Program-made: the position numbers and the translations under genes
Notes under the pieces: model-generated
Database searches by the model: none
The model's input: the letters and a program-made list of their open reading frames with translations, nothing else
What the model was told of the DNA's origin: nothing
Origin: Cymbomonas tetramitiformis
Lineage: Eukaryota; Chlorophyta; Pyramimonadophyceae; Pyramimonadales; Pyramimonadaceae
Direction: 5' to 3'
DNA length: 64,000 bases
NCBI GenBank assembly: GCA_001247695.2
Contig: LGRX02027831.1
Span: 33,326 to 97,325, forward strand
In this document: positions 1 through 11,100 of the stretch, piece after piece
How positions within the stretch are numbered: the first letter of the stretch is position 1
Layout of the letters: every line of letters begins with the position of its first letter

Positions 1-3000
1 TTGGTTCCCAGCCTTCGTGATGCGTTTCGTAGGCCAAGCTAAATCCAGGGACCAGCGGTACATGAAGGACTTGATTTCCAGCGGCGTGAGATTCGCCTCC
101 TCCCGTGCATAGTGCGTCTTCACCCTCTGGCAAGTCTGGCACTGAGTGACCACTGCTTGCACATCCTGTTTCATGCCTGCCCAGTAATGGCGTTGCCACA
201 ACAGGTTCAGTGTCCGCCTGATGCCCCAATGGCCGGTCCTCTCATGGTGCTCACGCACCAACTGAATCCTGTCACAGGGCTTGGGCACCAGCAGCTCCTT
301 ACCACTGACGGTGACCATGTATAACTCGCCCATGAGCTCGTCCCAACGGTGACGCGCTGCTCTCTTCCTTACCCTGTGATACTCCTCGTTGGGCACCTCC
401 ACTCTTCCTCCTGTCTTGACCCACGCGAGGCATAGCTCGTCCTCGTGTATATCGGGGTATATTTCTCGGAGTGACTCCTGGTTGGTTACGCTGGCTAGCA
501 TGGCAACCATTCTCGTAGTGTCAGGCAGCTTAGGCAGCCTCATCTCTTTCTCCTTTGTCACCGGTGCCCATTCTGGGGCTGAGCTCGTCTCTGCTGGCTT
601 GCCTCCAGGTCTTGAAAAGGCCTGCCGGTGACGTGCTTCATAGCCCGCGAGCTTCATGGAGGCCATCTTCCACTGTCTGCGACGTGGAACAGCGTCGGCG
701 GTGCCTAGCCCCTGTGTACCTTTCTGCCCCTGGCTGCACATGCGTTGCAGTCGTTCTTCCCAGTCCTGATGGCTGAGGCGTCGCGCGACTTGCTGGGTGT
801 AGCCGCTGGAACTGGTGATCCACTCTGCTAGTTGTGCTCGCACCGGCTCAGCCGTGTCCTCGGAGGTGGCAGCCACCTTGGTGGATTTCGCGATAGGGAT
901 GGCAACTAGCGTGCCATGCTCCTCCTCCTCACTCTCCTCACTCTTCGGCAGTTTGGTCGTGCTGACCTCGGCAATCGCATACAATAGCTCCATTGCTCTT
1001 CGATCCATAGCAAGGCCAAGCACTCCTGCCAATTCTTCGTCCTTCATGCCATGCGCCGCGCGCAGCTCACCCGCGCTGTACCCCATGGCAACTGCCTTCT
1101 CGTCCAGGTTAACCTCTCTGGTCTCCCCCACTTCATCATCATCTCCTTTCCTCACCACTGTGCCTGCGCGAGGCGCGCGAAAAGCACGAGAGTTTTGCGT
1201 CGCCAAGATGGTTGGCAATACTCTCATAGGCTCCCCCACAACGTTGGCGGTGTAGTGAGGCTTCCTGTCTCCTGTGACAACCCTGCGCGGCTTCCAGCCT
1301 CGCTGCAAAATATCGCGCACGTATCTGTCTGGTGGTCTGTCCACCCGCTCCATCACCAGATTGAACTGCTGATTTTGAAACAGATTGCTCCAATATGCTC
1401 GTAGGCGATGCGCGTATGATCCCGCGCGCGCCGCGTCAAAGGACACCGGCTGGCCCACCACTCTGTTGATGATGGGAAACACCTCCTTCCTGATCTTCGA
1501 GTTCTCCCTGTGTGACAACGGAGAAACGTTTTCTAGCACATATGCTGGCGGTCTCTGAGGCTGCAGCTGTTGCAGCGTGGAGAGGACTCGCACTGCCTGG
1601 TAGAACAGTCTGCTGTGCCTGCCCTCCAGACCAGCCAGCTTGCCAGCTGGTGACAGGTCCTGGCATGGATATCCACACACCATGACCCACTGTTCTCCAC
1701 TCAATGCCCCTGCATGTACAAGGTCAATGAGGCTGGTGTCTTCGATGTTGCTGGGCAGTTGCTCCAAGTGGGCTGCCTCGGCACGAAACAAGTCAGGATG
1801 ACGGCGGCTGAGCGCCATGCACCTGGCCCTGGCTACCGTCTGGCTGGACTTCGAGATGTCCTGGTAGAGGTACTGGTTGACCTTAACTCCGCAGCGCAAG
1901 AGCATCTCTAGTCCAGCACACAGGCCCCCACACGGCTCGTAGCAGACCACGCCCTCTTCCCTGGCTTCCCGGAAGAAGCTCTTGTCAATCACTCTCGTGT
2001 CGATCTTCTTCGGCACTTTGAGCTTGCCACCCTCCATGGTCTCGTCGCCGTATATCGCCGGTGAGCCCCCGGAATGCATACCCCTGATTGGCCGGACCTG
2101 GCTGAGGGCATCCCAGGCGACTCGAGTCAACCTGCCCGAGCACCTGGCCACTTCCGGGTGGTCAGTGTCAAACATGACCCCCTTGTTACACTCCAGCTCT
2201 TCTTGGTAGTGCAAGTCAAACAGTCGATGGACTGCGCTGGTCCCCAGCTGTTCCCTGACCATGTTCTCGCAGTAGTTGGCCACCTGGGCTTCTGGGCTTA
2301 CTTCGGGACCAAGTGGTGGCTCCCTGGTCACTTCCAAGCAAATGATGTCTGTGAAGCAGCGCGCTGGCCTCTCGGCACGCCCCGCTTCCCTGGCTCGGTC
2401 CCCTTCACGGTCCAAACGGGCACCAGTCTCGTCTGCGGTGCTGGGCAGTGGGTACCTGGATGGCACATCCGCGTTCTCATTCTTCGGACCTGGTCGGTAC
2501 TGGACCGTGAACTCAAACTCCTGGAGGCTGATGGCCCAGCGTAGGTGTTGACCCTGTAGGTCCCCCTTCTCCATGAGTGTTGTGAGCGGCGAATGGTCGG
2601 TAATCAGCGTGAAGTGGATCCCGTGCAGGTACTGTCGTAATGTGCGGATGGCCCACACCACTGCCAGCATCTCACCCTGGAAGCTCGCGTACTGTCTCTC
2701 GGTCTTCGACAGCGAGCGGCTGATGACCACACAGATGTGCTCTACGCCATTCTCGTCCTTCTGACCCAGCACTGCGCCAATGCCATGGTTGCTCCAGTCC
2801 GTGTAGAGGAAGATGGGCTTGCTGTAATCAATGGGCTTCAAACATCTCCCCGAACATAGGGCGTCCTTCAATGCCTGCAATGCCTGGTCCTGATCCTTCC
2901 CCCAAGCTTCCTTGACATCCAACACTTCCTTTCTGAGCAAGTCGTTCAATGGTCGTGCCATCTCTGAGTAGTTGGGTCCCATGGGTTCCCCCACCAGACC

Positions 3001-5138
3001 TTTGTAATAGTTCATGAGTCCAAGGATGGAGCGTACTCCAGTTTTATCCTCGGGCTTGGGCAGCTCTTGGATGGCCTTGCACTTGATGTCCTGCGCGCCA
3101 ATGGTGTTATAGCCGATGCGGTAGCCCAAGAAGTCCACCGTGGCTGACCCGAAGGTCGACTTGCCCGAATGCAGGCGTATCCCTGCATCCCCCAAAGTGC
3201 GAAGCACGGCTTCCACATCCTTGATGTGCTGCTCAGCGGTGTCTGAGTATATGCACACGTCATCGACGTACGCCACCGTGCAGTGTTGCAGGTGACGTAA
3301 CTCGTAGTCCATGATCCTGATGAAGGCTGCGGTCGCTCCAGCTGCTCCAAACGGCATGGATGTGTAGCGATAAAGCTGGTTGCCCCACCAGAACGCTGTC
3401 TTGTCCCTGTCCTCCTCAGTGGTCATGGGAATCTGGTGGAACGCCTTGGTCGCGTCCAGGGTAGTCTTGAACTTGGCCTTGGCCACGCGCTGGTAGAGCT
3501 CTTCTGGACGATGTGGTAACGTGTTATCCTTCAGCGACAACCGGTTCGTATTCCGGAGGTCGACGCAGAATCTCGTCGAGGTCCACTGTCCAGTGTCGTG
3601 ATCCTTCTTCCCCGCGACCACCACGTTGCTGGCGTGTCTGCAGTGCTGCGAAGCCGGCTCGATGAAGCCATATTCCAGCAGTTCCTTGCAGTGCAGGTCG
3701 ATGATCTCCTGCTCTCCCGGGCTGTATTTCCTCGGTCGTTGGTAAGCTACCTTAGTCTCGTCCTTGAAAGGGATGGCGAAGGTCGCATGTGCCGCGCCCC
3801 CATGGTAGCCTTTGATGTCCTGCGGCTTGTTGGCGAAGCAGTAGCTGCACCTCCTTACCACGTTGCGCATCTCCTCCCAATTCTCCTCGGTGAACTCGGG
3901 ATGTCCTCCAAAGGTGGCATTGAGCTCGGTGTCCAGCCACGCGGCCTCGTCCTTGGTGACCCTGGTCGTGCCCCCTGGCTGTAACGTGTCCAGCACCGTG
4001 TGCGGAAGCACCTCGTCTCGCTCTGCCACCATAGCCTCCCATCCGGTGTCCCATTGGCGCGAAGACCTCTGGTCTTCCCAGGCGGTCCTGACAGATCTGG
4101 TCGGCGAGCCCGAGCATGATCCCATCGTAAGCACGCCCTGAAACTCCCCAGGGGCCACAGCGGCCACCCAAGCAGCCACCGCTAGCAGCAGCAAAAGTTT
4201 TAAAATTCTGCTGGTACCCACTGGTTTAACTGGAGGGTGAAGGGTCAGTATGCAAGTCAACATCCTCCACCCCCCTTGCATACGGCCCAGGCCTCCTCCC
4301 GCAGACACGTAGACCACCAGCGCCAAGACCGATGCCACATAGATACAGTGCGCCACCTGGTAGCAAGCGGCTGTGAACTGCAGGCGCTGCAGTCGGGCAG
4401 CAAAGCGCGGCTTCTGCATGCGCCGAGGAACAGCGGCCAGCGTAGCCGGCCCTGCGGCCAAGATCCGCTGGGCGACCGCCAGCGCACGACCTATCTGAGT
4501 CTCCAGCGTGGCGAACGCGCCACCATCGTAAATCAAGCAGGAGCATGGCAACCCATGGTGGATAACGTGGGCGCCAACTGTCAAGACGCACCCCAGAGTG
4601 CCGACCATGTGCGTGAAGTGCATGGGGAGCATGGCGAGACAGAACCGTAGCAGTGGCACGTACCACAGCCCACGCCGGGCATGGTGGACCCCAGCTACCT
4701 CAAGGGCCCCCTTGGTCAACAGCAGTAGGTGCCTAGCCAGCTCCAACAGCACTCGCAGAGGCGCCTGTTGATGTGCCCATGGTTCGAGTGGTGCTGTGTG
4801 CATGGCCCACAATGCGCGTGCCATGGCTCTGCGGGGCACCCCAGTGTGGAATGCCCAGCAGGCGACGACCCCACCAAGAAATCTGGATACCTCCATAGCC
4901 ATCCATACTGCCATTACTGCAAAATGAGGCAGCTGCGGCCAATGCAAGCGCACGAACACCCCCACGAGCAGGAAGCACACCTGAGTGCGCTTCGCCCGCC
5001 TATCATTGGCGGGCTGCGTGCCCGGCTTTTCGCCGGGGCTGCTTCTCAGTGACGGGCGCGCCGGGCTGCAGCCGGCCCGGTGCCCCCTTGAAAAGGCCCC
5101 AGTGCGCTCTCCCTTCTCCTCTCCTCCCAGATTTCATC
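1..5138 (-). CDS. Gypsy pol polyprotein with multi-helix region, RT, RNase H, cytosine methyltransferase and integrase (incomplete)
   Basis: The frame is open from a stop near 5138 to the window edge. Approximate residues: 53-333 hydrophobic helices; 450-710 reverse transcriptase with AYVDDVCIYSD (YVDD at about 3270); 770-886 RNase H (IFLYTDWSNHGIGAVLG, then TDHSPL); 1050-1393 a C5-cytosine methyltransferase; 1626-1670 the integrase zinc finger (HX-type histidines near 250 and CQTCQ near 135); then the start of the integrase core, with the first catalytic Asp in WSLDLAY near position 45. There is no ATG before about position 4914. The frame overlaps the end of gag-protease by 93 nt in the -1 phase, so expression by frameshifting or splicing is likely. 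The integrase C-terminus is outside the window. Identification of RT, RNase H and integrase is firm. Confidence 0.88.
960..1990 (-). other. DNMT3-like C5-cytosine methyltransferase domain inside pol
   Basis: In order on the minus strand: motif I YEPCGGLCAGLEMLL (near 1935), a motif II-like YLYQDIS, motif IV GYPCQDLSPAGKLAGLEGR with the catalytic PCQ (near 1660), motif VI YVLENV (near 1540), and motif VIII-like AHRLRAYWSNL (near 1405). The last resembles the AHRARYFWGN block of DNMT3-type enzymes more than the QRR block of bacterial Dcm enzymes. All catalytic residues needed for cytosine C5 methylation are visible. The domain lies between RNase H and integrase, in frame with both, so it is translated as part of pol. 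Cytosine methyltransferases captured by LTR retrotransposons have been reported in a charophyte alga and in dinoflagellates; whether this is the same family cannot be decided here. Confidence 0.85.
4150..4985 (-). other. Hydrophobic multi-helix region at N-terminus of pol
   Basis: Between gag-protease and reverse transcriptase the pol frame encodes about 280 residues with five or six strongly hydrophobic stretches, for example VCFLLVGVFVRLHW, AVMAVWMAMEV, a run around WYVPLLRFCLAMLPM, VAHCIYVASVLALVVYV and KLLLLLAVAAWVAAVAP. Such a multi-pass membrane-like segment is not a normal part of Ty3/gypsy pol. It could anchor the polyprotein to membranes or be a captured membrane protein. No family is recognised, and the segment could also be a cryptic product of a GC-rich frame. 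Confidence 0.5.
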
Positions 5139-8100
5139 ATAACTTTGGCGTCCCTGGGGAGCACGCGACGCGCCGTTGCCGGCATGTCGACCGCGAGCCG
5201 CGTCCTGACGATGAGCGCCTTCCCTGGGACTCGGAGATCTCCTCCTGCGCTGACCAGCTCGTGGCGAACGCTGCTGCACGGCACTCGCAGTTGGACTCTG
5301 TGGGCGCGCCGCAGGATGGCCTGAAGGTCGAGTGTCGACACGCGCAACGCGGCCACTGGAACGCTCCGGGCTGCTGGGCGCTGTAGAGCTCGGGGTTGAT
5401 GGCACGTACGAAATGGAGTCCTGCTCTTGTGCAGCTGGAGGCACGGCTTCAGTCTGCTGCGTGCAGACGGAATGTGCCGGGGATCTCAGAATGTCGTGGA
5501 TTGACTGGTGCTCAGGTCTCTGTGCCATGTTGCACTCCAAGCCCCTGGTCTGTGTCCCGCCGAGAGCTCGGCCAGAGCAGAGTGCCTGCGTGGGCGTGGC
5601 TCGCGCGCCATCACGACCATCAAGCCCAGGGCAGTCTGGCCCAAGCGTGCTCATCCTCGCAGTCGCGCGGGCAGCACGAGGTCGTTCTTCATATTCTCTG
5701 ATGATCTCCTGACGCGCCCGTATCGATTCCGAGAGAGCCGCCATGGTGAGGTTGTTTGCTGCGACCTCGGCTTGCCCTCGCGCCAAACTGGCAGACAATC
5801 CAACAAGTCTTTCACTGATGACCTCCACGCTGTCTTCATCCTCTGTCTGCGGCGATGGTGTTCTGGTGCGGCACGTGTGAGTGCTCACACCCTCAGCAGC
5901 CGCGAGGTCGGAAGAGTATCCCGAGATGCTGCCATCTTCCTCCTCACTTCCTGCATCCTCTCCCTCGATTGGGTCCAAGCACCTCATGAAGTCGTTGCGA
6001 AGACGCACCTGCACCTCTGCCCGACGTGCCTCAGCCAGCAATGCCGGGCCCACCGAGGATGTGAACGCAGACAATGGTTCTCGATGCATCACTGCCACCT
6101 TTCTCCAGGTCTCCCAGCTACAGCAGTCGAACTTGCGCGTCCCTGAGGAGAGGTACTCCAAGGTGAACGCCATCTCACTGGGTCCTCGCTCACGGTAGTA
6201 GCGATTGTCCTCGAAGAGGTAGTAGACGGCCTTGGACTGGGCGTTGGCACGGGTCTTGAACACCCGTAGGGTGCCCTGCTGCGGGCCATCGCTCAAATGG
6301 CTTCTGGCTATCTCCAAGAGTTGAGTACGATCAACAAGATGCTCCATGTGTTTCTGTAAGGTGCCGAGGAGTCCTCCCGTGCAGCCTTTCGACTGCCCAC
6401 CCAGAGGCAGAAACTCTCCCCGTTGTCCCACTCCTGCGGAGGAGGAGTACTGGTGCAGGGTCTTGCTGCTGAGTCGCTGCGTGTGCACCCCCTTTCCTCG
6501 CTGCGCGAAGGGCTTACCAAGTTGGAACTCGATTTCGCCCATGAAACAACGGTACTGGATGAGGAAGACCGTCTGTCCATGCAGCGCCGTGAACTCTGAG
6601 ATCCCTCCCAGATCCAGCCAGTCGGCTTCCCCAGCTGTGTTCTCGCTGCGAGTGGGCGACTCTGGCTCGTAGGTGCCCTGGAACACTGAAGCGTGATACT
6701 CTAACATGGCAGGGTCGAAGACGCCATTGGGCCAGGTCTGATGCCTCAGACGAAGCGTAGCTGAGGATGGTGGCGGTGCGGAGCCAGATGGTCCTGCCTC
6801 ATCCCCCCTGACCGTCCTCGGCGTCCTCAGAGTCTTGGACGTGCGTACTGGAGGGTTCCTTCTGGCCCCATAAGTGTCCAGCGCGTCATGTGCTTGCTCC
6901 TCTGTCTTGCACGCACCAAGCATCACTCTAGCGTTGTCCCCCAGGTGTAGGTACTCCACGGCGGCGGCGTTCGTGCTGAACACCTCGCCACTGCCTCCTT
7001 CCCCATCTGTCACCGGGTAGAACTTCCCCACTTTGTCCGCTGCGTCTGACAGCGTGAGCTGCGGTACCACCTTCACATTCTCGTCCTCCACACCAGCCAC
7101 CTCCATATCATACCTCACCTTCAGGCGAGCCCGAAGGTCAGCGATGTCCACTCGCTGCACGTACTTCAGATGCTGGTATTGCCAACGCTGGTCCTTCTCA
7201 TAGTAAAAAGGCAGCTGGAACTCGCCAGTCATCTTACCCATGGGGGTCATGGTGGCGGCACCTTCCATGGTGTGACGTACCATACGCTCCATGAGATCCC
7301 ACTGGGCGCGAGTGTGCTCGCTGAGCACGCAGAACTGACGCGCCACCTTGTCCCACATGAGCTTGCCCGTTACGACCCCTGGGTAAGTCTGATGGGTGTT
7401 GAGGGTCTCCTGAACACTCGCCATCGTGTACCTTCCAGCCTCCCGATGGGCACCACAGTCAGGGAGTGGGACCTGGTCGTTGTCCTTCCTGCCGCTCGCC
7501 CTTGTGGTCCAGGTCTCTGAGGGTATCTTCGTCTCCTTGTCAACCTTCTGGTCCACCAACGTAAAGTCGGGCCACAGTAGCTCCGTCTCCAAGATGGTCT
7601 TGTATTCTCCACAACGCGAGAACTTGACCCGCACAAATCCTGCGTCTACACCACCTCCATCGCCCTCTTCGCAGAGTGTGCACAGACGAGCATAGCCCGT
7701 GCGGTCGATGTACAAGCGCTGCTGAGACCAGCTGCTCTCCTTGTCTTGGTAATCCCACGGGTTCACTGCCATGCCCACCCATGGCTGTACGCTGGCCAGC
7801 TTGAAGTCAGCTTCGCTCGCGGCCTCTTGCTCCAGCGTGAGGTCTGGATAGCGAGGGTCTGACTGAGTCGTGGCCAGGCTGGCTGGCATGACGGACCCCC
7901 TCCCATCTGGCTCTTCAGCACTGGACCACTCACCTCTGGTCGCCACATTGGCTTCCCGTTGGCTGCGTGATGATGCTTGTAGCATGCCCAACATCTGGTC
8001 TGTTAAGGACGTGCCAGGCACTGGAGGTTCGTACGTTGCGCTCTCGGCGTGTGAGCTGACCCGCCCAGTGAGCTCGACTTGCATCATTGAGCTGGGTCTC

Positions 8101-11100
8101 AAGAAGCCCGCCTCCACCATGGACTGGCAGCGCGCCTCGAGCCTCTCCCTCTCCTCCGAGTTGAACCTTCTCAGTCTCATCTCCTCTAGCCATGACGCCA
8201 GGCTGTCCATTAGCTCGGGGTGGTTTCGCGAGAATGCACAAGGTGCAGGCGCACACCTTTCCCCTGCGAGGGCCAGACGGTCTTCTCCCCTTGTGTCCAG
8301 GGACACCGCTTCACGTGGTGGTAGCGCGCAGCCCTCAAAAGCGGGGGCAAGAGTGCGCGCTGCCGTGGCATCGACGTCGAAGATCTCAGTCGCCAGGCAC
8401 ACTCTCGGGTCTTCGTTCCGCTTGCTCCTTGCATCAACGGGCGGCGTCAACTCGATCAACGGCAGCGTGACCTTCTCCCTCATGCCCAGTGACACCGCGG
8501 CCTCAGAAGTGGCGATGCCTCGGTAGAGGTCGATGGTCAGCTTGAGTGCGTTCTTCAGGGGTCCCGTGCCCACCAAGAAATCCCACGTAGTGTCGTTGGT
8601 GTAAGTGACGAAGGCATGGAGCCGATGCAGAGTCATGTACGGCGTGCCCGCGGCGAGGACCACATCCACGTAGCAGTACTTGGTGAATTCTGCAGGGCTG
8701 CCATCACATCTAGCCACCCTGGCCCCTGTCTCCGCATCAAAGATGGTCAAGCCCAACCTGTTGGCTGTCCTGATGGGGATAATGTTGCAGTTGGCTCCAG
8801 TGTCCAGAAGAAGCGCTTTGTACAACATGAGCAGGCCTCCAGAGGCCATCAGAGCCATCCCTTGTGCCAAAGACTCGTTGAGGAGCTTGCATACAGGTTG
8901 GACCTGTGCCATGGCAGTGAGCTGTTCCTCTGTAAGGCCACTGAGCATCTTCTTCTTCAATAGCTCGTACGCCTTGGCCTCCATGGTCCCTGCATGCAGC
9001 TCGCCCCTCTCGCTGAAGTCTCTCACCCCGTAGCTCTCCTGGACGGTGGCCGCTGCAGCAGTTACATGCACCGCCGTCCTCCCCTTCCTGGGCTGCTCCA
9101 CCGTGTCCTCCGGCATCTCGTCCAGAGGAACCTCTTCTTCGTCACTGTCGTCGCCCGACTCCATGCCCGGGCAATCGTCATCATCGTCGCTGTCGTCGCC
9201 CGACTCCATGCCCGGGCAGTCGTCATCCTCGTCGCTGATGTCCTGGCAGTCTGCTGCTGAGGCTGTCGGCACGGGGAGCTGGTTGTTCTCAGCCAGTTCC
9301 ACCAAGGTCTCCACACCCCTTGGAGCTGTTATGCGCCCCTCTGCCACGAGTCCAGCAGCTAGCTTACGGAAAGCTGCTCCCAGACTCTTGATCACGGAGG
9401 CCATGAGCTGCACCTTCCTCTGCATCTCGTCCGCCGCAGGCGCCATGGGCACCTGTGCGTCTGCCTCGTACTCCTCGGGTGTCTTCACTGGGAAGCCCCT
9501 CATGCGTTGGGTACTTCCCAGGGCTACTGCTGGAGCCGCCGTGAGTTCAGACTCCGCACTCTTGCACAGCGTCTCGGGGAGTGCCCCCAGACCCAAGGTG
9601 TTGAGGGCGCTCGAGAGCTCCTCTTCGCCCATCTCCTCGGCCATAGCTGAGAGTAACTCGGTTGGAGGGCCAGACGACACTCCTACCCCTGCGCTGCCAT
9701 GGTGGTGCGCGCGTGCATCGACGGTGTGAGTCTCCCTCTCCGCGACGTGCGCTGCGACTGGCTCCTCGTCGGAGCCCTCATCCTCGGACAGCACCTGCGA
9801 CTTCACACTGCCCGCACGACTGGCCGTCTTCCTAGCAGCCACCATGCCCTGGTACTCTGCCTTCAACGCCTCAGGGTTGCCAGTGGCGCCCTTCTGCTTG
9901 TCCTCCGGTGCCTGTTTGGCTCTGTACTTGTCTTTCTCGTCGTTGGACAGCTGCTGCCAGTCCGTCACCAGGATGCCCCAGTCAGAGTTCTTGAAGCGGT
10001 TCTTCAGGTTGTACATGCGCAGGGCGGCATTCTCCGCGTCCCACCACTTGCTGGAACCAAGTCTGCTCTCGTGGAACCCAGCAGGCATCTTGACGTGTTT
10101 GTAGCCACTCCTGCACTGCTCGGGATCGGACTCATGCCAGCCCCCTCCAAAGCAGCGCAAGCACTTGGGCTTGTCGTTCGTACGCACGCCCTCTGCTGGC
10201 GGCGGCGTCTTGTTGTAGGAGGCCTTCTTAGCTCTTTCGGCAACATTCACCTCCTTCTTCATCTTCTTAGAAGGTGGTGTATCTGCCTTCTTGCTGCTCT
10301 CCAGTTCGCCTGACTGCCCCACCTCAGAGGACTCAATCTTCTTGATCGAGTTCTTTATCGCCTTGAGGTCAAGGCCATGCTGTCGCGCCTCCCAGGTGGA
10401 GTACTGGCAGCCACACCGCCTGGTGATCTCCTGGAGGAAGGTGAGGATCCAAGACTCTGCATCGCCCTTGAGCTTGTCTTGAACCTCGACGATGGCCTCC
10501 AGGTCCTTCCAGGTCACCCGATTGGGTGGCGGGAACTGTGCCCTCAGTTGCTCCTTCACCCGCGTCTGGAAGACCTTGATGCGCAGGTTGTCCACGCAGT
10601 CCTCGATGAAGGTACGCAGCTCTTCGTCGCTCAACACCTTCCCAGTGTTGAGCTGCATTTCCCTGCGTTGGCACATCTTCATGTAGGTCAGCCCATCCTG
10701 CCCCACCTCCTGTGGCTTCTGTGTCAACAGATCCACCTTCTCTTGTGTCCCTTTCATCATGAACTTCTTGTCAAGGGCAGCGATGAAACCCCTGAGCGCG
10801 TAGAAGTACTGGGTATCACGGGTGCCATCACGTCCCGTCAAGCCTTTCAGGGAGGTTCCATCAGTCAGATATTCGTCGGAAACCTCCCCTTGGGCGTCTT
10901 GGTTCGTCACTGGCCTCGCTATCACCCACGTGGTGCCAGTGTTCATCTCATTAAAAGGGGGCCTAGCACACGGAATGGTACCCTCGAGTGGGCCATGCTC
11001 GCTAGTGTCCTTGAGGACTCGGTCCATGTTGGAGGCCACTACCCCCCCTTTTTCATAGTTCTCGCGCCACCAGCTGAGAGCTTGCGAATTCTCTCCAGCC

